DNA of 64,000 bases from Polaromonas sp. (lineage in GTDB: Bacteria > Pseudomonadota > Gammaproteobacteria > Burkholderiales > Burkholderiaceae_C), in contig NZ_JAUXUP010000009.1 in the NCBI RefSeq assembly GCF_030680935.1, positions 1-64,000 of the forward strand. Direction: 5' to 3'. Made by a program: the position numbers and the translations under genes. Of this stretch, positions 8,747-18,313 are shown one piece after another. The notes under the pieces are model-generated. The model saw only the letters and a program-made list of their open reading frames with translations, searched no databases and was not told the origin of the DNA. The first letter of the stretch is position 1. Each line of letters starts with the position of its first letter.

Positions 8747-9289
8747 ATGTCCAGACATCTTCATGCCCAGCGCCTCAACATCCCCGCTTTTGCCCAGGAG
8801 GGCCAGCCTCTTATCGAGATTACGCCGCTATCAAATCTAGAGCGCCTTGCGCACGAGCTGCATGGGCTGGAGCCTGATTTGTCCATCAATTGGCGGGCCA
8901 CCGGGGAACTGCGGGCAGGTGCCGGTGCAGAGGACGAGGTCTGGCTCCGGCTGGAGGCCAAAACCAGCCTGCCTTTGACCTGCCAGCGTTGTATGGGAGC
9001 GGTGGCCACCGCGCTGGAGATCGACCAGTGGTACCGGTTTGTAGCCAGCGAAGAAATCGCCATGGCCGAAGATGACCAGTCCGAGGAAGACCTGCTGGTT
9101 TTGGCGCCGCAATTTGACCTGCTGGCGCTGCTGGAAGACGAGCTGCTGATGGCGTTGCCGCTGGTGCCCATGCACGAGACCTGCCCGGTAACGCTTGTTT
9201 TGAGCGCTGGCGAGCGCGAGCTGGCTGTGCAGGAAGACGCCAAACCGCATCCTTTTGCGGCGCTGGCCCAGCTGAAAAAGTCAAAGTAA
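8747..9289 (+). CDS. yceD: YceD (DUF177) protein, 23S rRNA accumulation factor
   Basis: A conserved protein encoded just before rpmF in most bacteria. It is linked to 23S rRNA accumulation and co-transcribed with L32. The C79-x-x-C82 pair (LTCQRC) and an acidic C-terminal half are typical. Residues 27-45 (PLSNLERLAHELHGLEPDL) are encoded by a copy of the dispersed repeat, read in the sense direction. Only 25 bases separate it from maf, so the divergent promoters must be compact. Confidence 0.88.
   Translation: MSRHLHAQRLNIPAFAQEGQPLIEITPLSNLERLAHELHGLEPDLSINWRATGELRAGAGAEDEVWLRLEAKTSLPLTCQRCMGAVATALEIDQWYRFVASEEIAMAEDDQSEEDLLVLAPQFDLLALLEDELLMALPLVPMHETCPVTLVLSAGERELAVQEDAKPHPFAALAQLKKSK
8825..8881 (+). 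repeat. Dispersed repeat, copy 3 (inside yceD)
   Basis: Plus orientation: CCGCTATCAAATCTAGAGC, CTTGCGCACGAGCTGC, then ATGGGCTGGAGCCTGATTTG. It is entirely inside yceD and in frame. This is the only internal copy translated in the sense direction of the repeat. Confidence 0.65.
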
Positions 9290-9344
9290 GCGGGCAGGGG
9301 CTTGTGCCGGGAGCGGGCGCAAAGCGGTCGATGGCGGTGGCATC

Positions 9345-9373
9345 TGGATAAGCTGGCCGTATCGCGCTATAAT
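9345..9373 (+). promoter_or_regulatory. Sigma-70-like promoter of rpmF
   Basis: A perfect TATAAT at 9368-9373 stands 17 bases after TGGATA (four of six matches to TTGACA). It lies about 78 bases before rpmF and can give L32 a transcript independent of yceD. Confidence 0.65.
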
Positions 9374-9450
9374 CAAAGGCTAGTCGCAGCACACCCTCTT
9401 GAGAGTTGGCGGCGAAATTTACCAACCCTATACCCCCTCAGGAGCGGATC

Positions 9451-9633
9451 ATGGCCGTCCAGCAGAACAAAAAATCACCTTCCAAGCGCGGCATGCACCG
9501 TGCACACAATGCATTGACCGTTCCGGGCATTGCGGTTGAATCCACCACTGGCGAGACACACCTGCGCCACCACATCAGCCCCACCGGTTTCTACCGTGGC
9601 CGCAAGGTGCTGAAAACAAAATCCGAAGCGTAA
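9451..9633 (+). CDS. rpmF: 50S ribosomal protein L32
   Basis: A 60-residue basic protein of the large ribosomal subunit, beginning [20 protein letters not shown], the standard L32 opening, and continuing with [15 protein letters not shown]. It lacks the zinc-binding cysteines found in some L32 forms. A clear CAGGAG ribosome site precedes ATG 9451. It lies between yceD and plsX, the conserved position, which links ribosome and membrane lipid synthesis. Confidence 0.97.
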   Translation: MAVQQNKKSPSKRGMHRAHNALTVPGIAVESTTGETHLRHHISPTGFYRGRKVLKTKSEA

Positions 9634-9718
9634 TTTCTCGCTTTGACCACTGGCCCGCACTCATCCTGCGGGCCTTTGTTTTGTTGCATCCCCATTTTTT
9701 GACTGCGTCACTCCTGTC

Positions 9719-10822
9719 ATGATCAGGATAGCTGTGGACGCCATGGGCGGAGACTTTGGTCCGCCGGTGACCGTGCCGGCCAGTCTGGCCTTTCTGGACA
9801 GTCACCCGGAAGCCGCCATTGTGCTGGTGGGCCAGCCGGCCGTGCTGGCTGGCCAGCCGCAATTCGCCGCCCTTCAGTCCCATCCGCGCTGCCAGGTGCT
9901 TTCCGCCTCGGAGGTGGTCACCATGGACGACCCGATCGAGGTCGCCCTGCGCCGCAAAAAAGACTCGTCCATGCGAGTGGCGATTTTCCAGGTCAAGGAA
10001 GGGCTTGCCGACGCAGCCGTATCGGCGGGCAACACCGGCGCGCTGATGGCTATTGCGCGATACGTGCTCAAAACACTTGATGGCATAGACCGACCGGCCA
10101 TTGCTACGCAGTTGCCCAATGCCGCCGGCGGTGCGACCACCGTGCTGGATCTCGGTGCCAACGTCGATTGCACCGAAGACCATTTGTTTCAGTTCGCGGT
10201 GATGGGCTCGGCCCTGGTGGCCGCGATTCAGGACAAGGCCAACCCCAGCGTCGGCCTGCTCAATATTGGCGAAGAAGCGATAAAAGGCAGCGAAACTATT
10301 AAAAAAGCCGGTGAATTGTTGCGATCTGCTGCTAAAACGGGTGATTTGAATTTTTACGGCAATGTCGAAGGCAACGATATTTTCAAGGGAAGTGTAGATA
10401 TTGTCGTGTGCGACGGTTTTGTCGGAAACGTCGCCCTGAAAGCCAGTGAGGGACTTGCCAGCATGATTGGTGGGTTTATCAAAGCCGAGTTTTCCCGGAA
10501 TATTTTGACAAAAATTGCAGCTATCGTCGCTTATCCGGTGTTATCTGCATTTAAAAATCGAGTAGATCACAGGCGTTACAACGGTGCTGCCTTGCTCGGG
10601 CTTCGTGGCCTGGTGTTCAAGAGCCATGGTTCGGCCGACGCTTTCGCTTTCGAAAGGGCGCTCAATCGGGCTTATGATGCAGCTCGCAACAAGTTGCTGG
10701 ACAAGGTGAAAGAACGTATTGCCCATGCGGCTCCGCTGCTGGTCAAGACCGGGCCGTCCTCCGCAGAGAGTCCTGAGCTTGTGCCCCGCGCCGAAATTTC
10801 CGACCCCACCGCTGCCCATTAA
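9719..10822 (+). CDS. plsX: Phosphate acyltransferase PlsX
   Basis: Converts acyl-ACP to acyl-phosphate for phosphatidic acid synthesis. The start [14 protein letters not shown] and the later [10 protein letters not shown] and DLGANVDC segments are PlsX signatures; the 367 residues are normal. It heads the fab gene run, with fabH six bases downstream. From about 10266 to 10560 the DNA is clearly richer in A and T than the flanks (codons such as ATA, AAA, ATT, TTA). The protein there still fits the family. Confidence 0.95.
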   Translation: MIRIAVDAMGGDFGPPVTVPASLAFLDSHPEAAIVLVGQPAVLAGQPQFAALQSHPRCQVLSASEVVTMDDPIEVALRRKKDSSMRVAIFQVKEGLADAAVSAGNTGALMAIARYVLKTLDGIDRPAIATQLPNAAGGATTVLDLGANVDCTEDHLFQFAVMGSALVAAIQDKANPSVGLLNIGEEAIKGSETIKKAGELLRSAAKTGDLNFYGNVEGNDIFKGSVDIVVCDGFVGNVALKASEGLASMIGGFIKAEFSRNILTKIAAIVAYPVLSAFKNRVDHRRYNGAALLGLRGLVFKSHGSADAFAFERALNRAYDAARNKLLDKVKERIAHAAPLLVKTGPSSAESPELVPRAEISDPTAAH

Positions 10823-10828
10823 GTCTTC

Positions 10829-11806
10829 ATGAGCCCCTATTCACGTATCACCGGCACGGGCAGTTACCTGCCACCGCGACGCTTGAGCAACACCGAACTG
10901 ACAGCCGAACTGGCGCTTCAGGGTGTGGAAACCTCGGACGAATGGATCGTCGAGCGTACCGGCATCCGTGCCCGCCACTTCGCGGCGCCCGATGTGTGCA
11001 GCAGCGATCTGGGTCTGGAGGCGGCTAAAAATGCGCTTCAGGCCGCTGGTTTGCAGGCCAGCGACATCGACCTGATCATTGTGGCGACATCAACGCCCGA
11101 CATGATTTTTCCATCAGCGGCCTGCATTTTGCAGAACAAGCTCGGCATCGCCGGTTGCCCCGCCTTTGATGTGCAGGCGGTTTGCAGCGGTTTTGTATAT
11201 GCGCTGACGGTGGCCGATGCGATGATCAAGACTGGATCAGCGAGCAAGGCGCTGGTGGTTGGCGCCGAAGTGTTCTCGCGCATCCTCGATTTTTCCGATC
11301 GCACCACCTGCGTGTTGTTTGGCGACGGCGCCGGCGCCGTGGTGCTGGAAGCGTCGCAAACCCCCGGCATCCTGGCTACCGATCTGCACGCCGACGGCAA
11401 ACATGTCGGCATCCTGTGTGTGCCCGGCACGGTGGCCGGGGGCAAGGTGCTCGGCGATCCACTGCTCAAGATGGACGGGCAGGCGGTGTTCAAGCTGGCG
11501 GTGGGGGTGCTTGAGGCGTCGGCCCGGGCGACGCTTGCCAAGGCCGGCCTGCAGGACAGCGACATCGACTGGCTGATTCCGCACCAGGCCAACATCCGCA
11601 TCATGCACAGCACCGCGAAGAAGCTCAAGCTGCCGCTGGAAAAACTCATCGTCACGGTGGACCAGCACGGCAACACCTCGGCGGCATCTATTCCGCTGGC
11701 GCTGGACGTGGCGGTGCGCAGCGGCCAGATCAAAAAAGGCGACACCCTGATGCTGGAGGGTGTGGGCGGCGGCTTCACCTGGGGTGCAGTGCTCCTGAAT
11801 TTGTAG
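10829..11806 (+). CDS. fabH: 3-oxoacyl-ACP synthase III (KAS III)
   Basis: Starts fatty-acid synthesis by condensing acetyl-CoA with malonyl-ACP. The catalytic triad is C119 (QAVCSGF), H252 (IPHQAN) and N282 (HGNTSAAS); the 325 residues are normal. The stop codon TAG at 11804-11806 is part of a dispersed repeat copy (the TAGC of its core), so the last residues, LLNL, abut the repeat. It lies between plsX and fabD as in most proteobacteria. Confidence 0.97.
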   Translation: MSPYSRITGTGSYLPPRRLSNTELTAELALQGVETSDEWIVERTGIRARHFAAPDVCSSDLGLEAAKNALQAAGLQASDIDLIIVATSTPDMIFPSAACILQNKLGIAGCPAFDVQAVCSGFVYALTVADAMIKTGSASKALVVGAEVFSRILDFSDRTTCVLFGDGAGAVVLEASQTPGILATDLHADGKHVGILCVPGTVAGGKVLGDPLLKMDGQAVFKLAVGVLEASARATLAKAGLQDSDIDWLIPHQANIRIMHSTAKKLKLPLEKLIVTVDQHGNTSAASIPLALDVAVRSGQIKKGDTLMLEGVGGGFTWGAVLLNL

Positions 11807-11843
11807 CTGCTTGCGCCCGTTCCATATGGGCTGAAGGCTGTTT
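11795..11843 (+). repeat. Dispersed repeat, copy 4 (fabH stop codon)
   Basis: Plus orientation: TTTGTAGCTGCTTGCGCCCG, then ATATGGGCTGAAGGCTG. It supplies the fabH stop codon and fills most of the gap before fabD. Confidence 0.75.
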
Positions 11844-11855
11844 TATTATCATTTT

Positions 11856-12806
11856 ATGAAACCATTTGCTTTTGTTTTCCCGGGTCAGGGGTCGCAGGCC
11901 GTCGGGATGCTGGACGCCTGGGGCGAACACCCTGCCGTGCGGGAGACGCTGCGCGAAGCTTCTGATGCGCTGGGCGAAGACCTGGTGACTTTGATCCGCG
12001 AAGGTCCGAAGGAAGTACTTGGACTGACCACCAACACCCAGCCTGTGATGCTGGTGGCCGGTGTGGCCGCGTACCGCGCCTGGATGGCAGACACCGGCGC
12101 CGCCCCGGCTCTCGTCGCTGGCCATTCGCTGGGTGAATACGCCGCGCTCGTGGCTTCGGGTGTGCTCAGCCTGGCGCAGGCTGCGCCGCTGGTGCGTTTT
12201 CGTGCGCAGGCCATGCAGGAAGCCGTGCCGGTGGGTGTGGGTGCGATGGCGGCCATTCTTGGCATGCCAGCCGCCCAGGTGATCGAAAGCTGTGCCGAAG
12301 CGGTTCGCACCTTTGGTGTGGGAACCCTCGAGGTGGTGGAAGCGGTCAATTTCAACGACCCGATGCAGACCGTGATTGCCGGCAGCAAAGCTGCCGTTGA
12401 AAAAGCCTGTGAGCTTGTCAAGGCCAATGGCGCCAAGCGCGCCTTGCCGCTGCCGGTTTCGGCGCCGTTTCACTCCAGCCTGATGAAGCCCGCTGCCGAC
12501 AAACTGAAGGAAAAGCTTGCCAGCGTCGGTTTCGCCGTCCCGCAAATCCCGGTCATCAACAACATTGAAGTCGCGGTCGAAACCGACCCTGACCGTATCC
12601 GCGCTGCGCTGTATGCACAGGCTTTTGGTCCGGTGCGTTGGGTTGAATGTGTGCAGGCCATCAAGGCGCGCGGGATCACAAGCATCGTCGAGTGTGGCCC
12701 GGGCAAGGTGCTGGCTGGCATGGTCAAGCGCATCGACGCAGACTTGACCGGTTTTGCAATGTTTGACCCTGCCAGTCTGGCGCAAACCAGGGAGGCGTTG
12801 GCATGA
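11856..12806 (+). CDS. fabD: Malonyl CoA-ACP transacylase
   Basis: Transfers malonyl from CoA to acyl carrier protein. The oxyanion motif FPGQGSQ lies at 8-14, the nucleophile S91 in GHSLGEY, and the catalytic histidine in SAPFHSS. The 316 residues are normal. Its end overlaps fabG by four bases (ATGA), so the two are probably translationally coupled. Confidence 0.97.
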   Translation: MKPFAFVFPGQGSQAVGMLDAWGEHPAVRETLREASDALGEDLVTLIREGPKEVLGLTTNTQPVMLVAGVAAYRAWMADTGAAPALVAGHSLGEYAALVASGVLSLAQAAPLVRFRAQAMQEAVPVGVGAMAAILGMPAAQVIESCAEAVRTFGVGTLEVVEAVNFNDPMQTVIAGSKAAVEKACELVKANGAKRALPLPVSAPFHSSLMKPAADKLKEKLASVGFAVPQIPVINNIEVAVETDPDRIRAALYAQAFGPVRWVECVQAIKARGITSIVECGPGKVLAGMVKRIDADLTGFAMFDPASLAQTREALA

Positions 12807-13549
12807 GTGAAGTTAAATTTGAAGGGCAAGTCGCACTGGTCACCGGTGCATCGCGTGGCATTGGCGCAGCGATTGCACTGGAGCTGGCCCAGCGCGGCCT
12901 GAGAGTCACAGGGACCGCCACGACCGACGATGGCGCTGCAAAGATCAGCCAGGCGCTGTCCGCCTTCCCCGGCTGTAGCGGCAAAAACCTCAATGTCAAC
13001 GATGCAGCGGCGGCCGAGTTGCTGATCGACGGCATCGTCAAGGAATATGGCGGTTTGCAGGTGCTGGTCAACAACGCAGGCATCACCCGCGACATGCTGG
13101 CCATGCGCCTGAAGGACGACGATTGGGATGCGGTGCTGGACACCAACCTCAAGGCGGTGTTCCGGATGAGCCGCGCTGTCATGCGGACCATGATGAAGCA
13201 GCGTTATGGCCGCATCATCAGCATCACCTCGGTGGTGGGTGCTTCAGGCAACGCAGGCCAGGCCAACTACGCCGCGGCCAAAGCCGGGGTGGCCGGTATG
13301 ACACGGGCGCTGGCGCGTGAGCTGGGTAGCCGCAACATCACCGTGAACTGCATCGCGCCGGGTTTTATCGAAACCGACATGACCGCCGGACTCGGCGAAG
13401 AGCAGCAAAAGGCCCTGCTCGGACAGATTCCGCTGGGGCATCTGGGTAAACCACAGGATATTGCCCACGCGGTGGCGTTTGTGGCCAGCCCTCAGGCGGC
13501 CTACATCACCGGCCAGGAAATTCACGTCAACGGCGGGATGTACATGTGA
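12803..13549 (+). CDS. fabG: 3-oxoacyl-ACP reductase
   Basis: NADPH-dependent reductase of the elongation cycle and a classical short-chain dehydrogenase. The cofactor motif TGASRGIG lies at 14-21 and NNAG at 90-93. The catalytic residues are S143, Y156 and K160 (NYAAAKAG). The protein has 248 residues and begins within the end of fabD. Confidence 0.97.
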   Translation: MSEVKFEGQVALVTGASRGIGAAIALELAQRGLRVTGTATTDDGAAKISQALSAFPGCSGKNLNVNDAAAAELLIDGIVKEYGGLQVLVNNAGITRDMLAMRLKDDDWDAVLDTNLKAVFRMSRAVMRTMMKQRYGRIISITSVVGASGNAGQANYAAAKAGVAGMTRALARELGSRNITVNCIAPGFIETDMTAGLGEEQQKALLGQIPLGHLGKPQDIAHAVAFVASPQAAYITGQEIHVNGGMYM

Positions 13550-13602
13550 GCGCTTCACTGCGGCGTGTGCACACCGTCTGGTGTCACCAGGATCATGAAT
13601 AA

Positions 13603-13968
<366 letters not shown>

Positions 13969-13995
13969 GGACTCCGGTCTTTTTCCATCTGGCTT

Positions 13996-14017
13996 GAAAG
14001 GCCGCCGTCGGTCTTTC
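13996..14017 (+). terminator. Hairpin between acpP and fabF, possible attenuator
   Basis: GAAAGGCCG and CGGTCTTTC pair over nine positions (one G-U) around CCGT. The following tract AGGTCTTTCTT is only partly U-rich, so this is more likely a partial terminator or a 3'-end stabiliser than a full stop. It would help keep acpP mRNA in excess of fabF mRNA. Confidence 0.4.
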
Positions 14018-14040
14018 AGGTCTTTCTTCAGGATTTGCGC

Positions 14041-15285
14041 ATGAGCCGTCGCCGCGTCGTTGTGACAGGTCTGGGTTGTGTCAGCCCGGTGGGTAATACC
14101 GTGGCTGACTCCTGGGCCAACCTGCTGGCCGGAACCCCCGGCATTGACCTGATTACCCAGTTTGATGCCAGTAACCTGTCCTGCAAGTTTGCGGGCGAGG
14201 TCAAGGGTTTCAACATCACGGACTACATCCCTGAAAAAGAAGCCCGGCACATGGATCGTTTTATCCACCTGGGTCTGGCAGCCGCTTGCCAGGCTGTTGC
14301 CGACAGCGGTTTGCCGACTGGTGAGGCGCTGGGCGATGAGATGGCGACACGCATTGGCTGCAACATCGGCTCGGGCATAGGGGGCCTGCCCTTGATCGAG
14401 CAGATGCACACCGAACTGACCAATCGCGGCCCGCGCCGTATCTCCCCATTTTTTGTGCCGGCCTCGATCATCAACATGATCTCCGGCCACGTATCGATCA
14501 AGTTCGGCTTCAAGGGCCCCAACATCGCTGTTGTGACCGCCTGCACCACCGGCCTGCATGCCATTGGCCTGTCTGCGCGCATGATCGAATACGGCGACTG
14601 CGATGTGATGGTTGCTGGCGGTGCCGAGGCTACGGTCTCGCCGCTGGGTGTGGGGGGCTTTGCCGCCGCCCGCGCGTTGTCCACCCGTAATGAAGACCCC
14701 AAGACCGCGTCGCGACCCTGGGACAAGGACCGTGACGGTTTTGTCCTGGGCGAGGGCAGTGGCGTGGTGGTGCTCGAAGAATACGAACATGCGAAAGCGC
14801 GTGGCGCGAAGATCTATGCCGAGGTGGCGGGCTTTGGCATGAGCGCCGATGCGTACCACATGACTGCGCCGGACATCGATGGTCCGCGGCGTTCCATGGT
14901 CATGGCGTTGAAAAATGCAGGGGTTAACACAGAGGAGGTTCAGTACCTCAATGCCCATGGCACCTCTACCCCGCTCGGTGACCTGAACGAGACCAATGCC
15001 ATCAAGGCGGCTTATGGCGACCACGCCAAAAAGCTGGTCGTCAGTTCCACCAAGTCCATGACCGGGCACCTGCTGGGCGGCGCGGGCGGCATCGAGTCGG
15101 TGTTTACCGTGCTGGCGCTGCATCACCAGAAGATTCCGCCCACCATCAACATCTTCAACCAGGACCCCGAGTGCGATCTGGACTACTGCGCCAATACAGC
15201 GCGTGACGCGAAAATCGATGTGGCGGTGAAGAATAACTTCGGTTTTGGCGGAACCAACGGGACATTGGTGTTCAAGCGGGCCTGA
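14041..15285 (+). CDS. fabF: 3-oxoacyl-ACP synthase II (KAS II)
   Basis: Elongates acyl-ACP with malonyl-ACP. The active-site cysteine is C168 in TACTTG; the two histidines sit in [11 protein letters not shown] and [13 protein letters not shown]. The 414 residues are normal. ATG 14041 is preceded by TCAGGA at a good distance. It is the last fab gene of the run. Confidence 0.97.
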   Translation: MSRRRVVVTGLGCVSPVGNTVADSWANLLAGTPGIDLITQFDASNLSCKFAGEVKGFNITDYIPEKEARHMDRFIHLGLAAACQAVADSGLPTGEALGDEMATRIGCNIGSGIGGLPLIEQMHTELTNRGPRRISPFFVPASIINMISGHVSIKFGFKGPNIAVVTACTTGLHAIGLSARMIEYGDCDVMVAGGAEATVSPLGVGGFAAARALSTRNEDPKTASRPWDKDRDGFVLGEGSGVVVLEEYEHAKARGAKIYAEVAGFGMSADAYHMTAPDIDGPRRSMVMALKNAGVNTEEVQYLNAHGTSTPLGDLNETNAIKAAYGDHAKKLVVSSTKSMTGHLLGGAGGIESVFTVLALHHQKIPPTINIFNQDPECDLDYCANTARDAKIDVAVKNNFGFGGTNGTLVFKRA

Positions 15286-15342
15286 TGCCTTATTGCCCGC
15301 CAGGCCCGAGGAATCCTACCGCCTCCACCTTCTTGTGTGACC

Positions 15343-15816
15343 ATGCATAACGCCCCGCCGGTTGTCTATCCGCTGGGGCGTTCGTCTTTTCAGGCTCGTT
15401 TGCTGATGGGTGTCTGGCTTGCTGGCCTCGCCGTCTCTGTGCTGTGTGCTTTTCTCGCGCCTGCTCTCGGCTGGCGGCTTTGGCTGATGGCCTTCGTGGT
15501 GCTGGCTGTTGGCGGTGCGGCCGCCTGGGACTGGAAACAATCGCCGCTTGGCCAGCTTCACTGGGATGCGCGGGGCTGGCACTGGGAAAGCCTGGCTTAT
15601 CAATCGGGCACTCCGGTGGGGAGGCTTTCGGTGGTGCTGGATTTTCAGCGCGTGCTGCTGCTGAGACTGGAAAACCAGGACCACGCCCGTCTGTGGCTGT
15701 GGGCTGAGCGCAAGGCGCTGCCTGAACGTTGGCTTGATTTGCGTCGCGCGGTGTATGCGCACCAACGCCTTTCCCCGCTTTCGGGCGATTCCCGCGCGCA
15801 GCGGCTGTCCGCATGA
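15343..15816 (+). CDS. Small membrane protein, YgfX/CptA-like
   Basis: About 157 residues with two closely spaced hydrophobic segments near residues 20-62, then a soluble tail rich in Trp (WDWKQ, WHWESL, LWLWAERK). This layout resembles the YgfX family, but I see no diagnostic motif, so the family is tentative. GTG 15337 is an alternative start. Its stop overlaps the rpoE start by four bases, so it is probably translated together with the sigma factor. Confidence 0.6.
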   Translation: MHNAPPVVYPLGRSSFQARLLMGVWLAGLAVSVLCAFLAPALGWRLWLMAFVVLAVGGAAAWDWKQSPLGQLHWDARGWHWESLAYQSGTPVGRLSVVLDFQRVLLLRLENQDHARLWLWAERKALPERWLDLRRAVYAHQRLSPLSGDSRAQRLSA

Positions 15817-16448
15817 GTTCCGACGAATCACCTGCGGCGCCAGTGTCAGCCAATGACAGCGATGCAATGCTGGTCGAACGCACGGTAGCGGGCGATCAGA
15901 AGGCGTTTGAGCTGCTGGTCATCAAGTATGAACGCCGCATTCAGCGGCTGATCGGGCGTATGGTGCGGGATGTGGATCTGGTCGAAGACATCGCCCAGGA
16001 GACATTTATCCGGGCCTACCGCGCGATGGCGCAGTTTCGCGGCGAAGCGCAGTTTTACACCTGGCTCTACCGGATTGCGGTCAACACCGCCAAAAAGGCC
16101 TTGATGGACCTCAAGCGCAATCCGACCGTGTCGGAAAATTCCTTCAAATCAGGCGACGCGGATGAAACTTCCCCGCTGGAAAACGAACTAACCAGTTCAG
16201 AAACGCCGGAATCATTGCTGGCAGGCAAGGAAATCGCCCAGATGGTCAATACCGCCATGGATGCCTTGCCTGAGGAGTTGCGCCAGGCCATCACCTTGCG
16301 CGAAATTGAAGGTCTGAGTTACGAAGAAATTGCAGAAGCCATGAATTGTCCGATAGGCACCGTGCGTTCACGCATCTTCAGGGCGCGGGAGGCAATTTCT
16401 GCGCGGATCAAACCCTTGCTGGAAAACCAGTCCGGCAAGCGCTGGTGA
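15813..16448 (+). CDS. rpoE: ECF sigma factor RpoE (AlgU-like)
   Basis: Extracytoplasmic-stress sigma factor. Region 2 runs from about residue 25 to 95 (FELLVIKYERRIQRLIG ... DIAQETFIRAYRA ... FYTWLYRIAVNTAK). Region 4 is at about 150-200 (LPEELRQAITLREIEGLSYEEIA with the IGTVRSRIFRAR recognition helix). It starts inside the previous gene and is followed by rseA, rseB and degP, the usual sigma-E regulatory set. I searched for a sigma-E type promoter (GAACTT/TCTGA) upstream and saw none. Confidence 0.95.
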   Translation: MSSDESPAAPVSANDSDAMLVERTVAGDQKAFELLVIKYERRIQRLIGRMVRDVDLVEDIAQETFIRAYRAMAQFRGEAQFYTWLYRIAVNTAKKALMDLKRNPTVSENSFKSGDADETSPLENELTSSETPESLLAGKEIAQMVNTAMDALPEELRQAITLREIEGLSYEEIAEAMNCPIGTVRSRIFRAREAISARIKPLLENQSGKRW

Positions 16449-16517
16449 ATGCCTGGCCAGCGTGAATGTAGAGAGCTATTGTTTAACCGGGGGCAGTTCC
16501 ACCCTGCCACGACAACC

Positions 16518-17132
16518 ATGAAACCGAAGACGCACAACCTTGAACTGATTTCTGCCCTCGCTGATGGCCAACTGTCGGACGAAGACTTTGCGCTTGCGCT
16601 GTCGGAATGTGCGCTTGATACCGAGACACTTGGGCGTTGGGAGGCTTACCACCTCATCGGCGACGTATTGCGCGCGCCGGGATCGATGACACCCGCTCGT
16701 GACGCCGGGTTTCTGACCCGCCTGAATGCGCGGCTGCTTCAGGAGCCGGCGTTGGCTGCCTTGCCGTCGGTTGCTTTGGCGCCCGCGTCCTTGATGCCTG
16801 CCGGCGATGTCTCTGCGGGTCGGTGGCCTGACGCCGCCAATGATTCGAACCTGCGCTGGAAACTGGTAGCGGGCTTTGCCTCGATGGCTGCCGTTGCTGC
16901 AATTGCCTGGAACGCCGGTGGTGGCCAACTTTCGCCCGCGCCCCAACTGGCCCGCCAGGAAGCCGCGCAGCAGGTTCTGGTGGTGTCCGAACAGGGGACC
17001 ATGGTTCGCGATGCCCGTATGCAGGAATTGCTGGCCGCCCACAAACAGTTTGGCGGCACGTCCGCCTTGCAGGCGCCTTCAGGCTTTCTGCGCAATGCGA
17101 CGTTTGAAACACAGCAGAGCGAGCGACGTTGA
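16518..17132 (+). CDS. rseA: Anti-sigma-E factor RseA
   Basis: Inner-membrane protein that holds RpoE inactive. The cytoplasmic N-terminal domain begins with NLELISALADGQLSDEDFALALS and contains the WEAYHLIGDVLR helix, both family signatures. One transmembrane segment lies at about 115-131, followed by a periplasmic tail for RseB binding. ATG 16518 gives 204 residues; the frame is open further upstream, but the conserved domain starts here. Confidence 0.92.
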   Translation: MKPKTHNLELISALADGQLSDEDFALALSECALDTETLGRWEAYHLIGDVLRAPGSMTPARDAGFLTRLNARLLQEPALAALPSVALAPASLMPAGDVSAGRWPDAANDSNLRWKLVAGFASMAAVAAIAWNAGGGQLSPAPQLARQEAAQQVLVVSEQGTMVRDARMQELLAAHKQFGGTSALQAPSGFLRNATFETQQSERR

Positions 17133-17173
17133 AAGCCTCACGGTACCTCCCGGCATCTTCCTGCGCACCCACC

Positions 17174-18202
17174 ATGATGCGCAGGCGGTTGTGTCAATTT
17201 GCACTGGCTGGCTGCTCGCTGCTCGCGGGCCCCTACCTCGCGGCCCAAACGCTTGCCCCGACCGCCCCGGCCGCGCAGTCAGCGCAGCTGGTTGCAGGTG
17301 AGCCGAAAAACATCAACGAATGGTTGATGCGCATGCACGAGGCGTCCAGAAAGCGCTCATACATTGGCACATTTGTGGTGTCTTACGACGGCGTGATGTC
17401 CAGCGCCAAGATCTGGCATGTGTGTGAGGGTACACAGCAAGTGGAGCGTGTCGAAACACTGACAGGTGCGCCGCGCTCCATCTTCCGGCACAACGACCAG
17501 GTGGTGACCTTCCTGCCCGGGCAAAAGGTGGCACGGACGGAACGGCGGGAGTCGCTGGGTCTGTTCCCGGAGTTGCTCCGGTCGGCAGACAGCCGCATCG
17601 CCGAGTTCTACAAAGCCAGGCAGGAGGGTAGCGAGCGGGTGGCGGGTGTGGATGCCGACATCGTCGCCTTGATTCCAAAGGACGCGATGCGTTTTGGCTA
17701 CCGGGTATGGGTGGAGCCAAAAAGGGGCATGGTCGTCAAGTTGCAAACACTCGATGGCGAGGGCAAGGTTCTGGAGCAGGCTGCTTTTTCAGAATTGCAG
17801 TTTGATGCGCCCGTCAAAATGGACAAGCTGGTGCAGATGATGGGCAAGGTAGATGGCTACCGCATCGAAAAGCCAGAGCTGGTTAAAACCACTGCCAGCG
17901 CCGAGGGCTGGGTACTCAAGACGCCGGTGGCCGGTTTTCAGCCCATGAGCTGCTACAAACGTCCCGGCGCTACGCCCGCCAGAGGCGAGCCGATGCAATG
18001 GGTATTTTCCGATGGGCTGGCTTCTGTCTCCGTTTTTGCCGAACCGTTTGACGCCGAGCGCCACCTGAAAGAGTCCAGGATGTCGATAGGCGCCACCCAG
18101 TCCCTGACCCGCAGGCTCGATGCCTACTGGCTGACCGTCATGGGTGAAGTGCCGGTTGCGACGCTGCGTCTTTTTGCCGACGGCCTTGAACGCAGGAAGT
18201 AA
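17174..18202 (+). CDS. rseB: Periplasmic sigma-E regulator RseB/MucB
   Basis: Binds the periplasmic part of RseA and protects it from proteolysis until envelope stress. Starting at ATG 17174, a signal peptide (MMRRRLCQFALAGCSLLA) is followed by the two-domain MucB/RseB fold. Clues are the opening NEWLMRMHEASRKRSYIGTF and the C-terminal SDGLASVSVFAEPF. About 342 residues. A TTG frame opening at 17129 overlaps rseA but would put 15 residues before the signal peptide. Confidence 0.92.
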   Translation: MMRRRLCQFALAGCSLLAGPYLAAQTLAPTAPAAQSAQLVAGEPKNINEWLMRMHEASRKRSYIGTFVVSYDGVMSSAKIWHVCEGTQQVERVETLTGAPRSIFRHNDQVVTFLPGQKVARTERRESLGLFPELLRSADSRIAEFYKARQEGSERVAGVDADIVALIPKDAMRFGYRVWVEPKRGMVVKLQTLDGEGKVLEQAAFSELQFDAPVKMDKLVQMMGKVDGYRIEKPELVKTTASAEGWVLKTPVAGFQPMSCYKRPGATPARGEPMQWVFSDGLASVSVFAEPFDAERHLKESRMSIGATQSLTRRLDAYWLTVMGEVPVATLRLFADGLERRK

Positions 18203-18313
18203 AGACCCCAATTGGGACTGACCGGTGAGACGCCCGCGGATGCTTCCCGTCGTTTGTGCAGGCATCTTTCCTGCGCTGTAGTTTTTCTGTTGCCTGACTT
18301 TTATTGAAGGTGG

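Noticed and set aside
15290-15342. Sigma-E type promoter before the YgfX-like/rpoE genes or before mucD
   Set aside because: No GAACTT with a correctly spaced TCTGA was seen in either upstream region.
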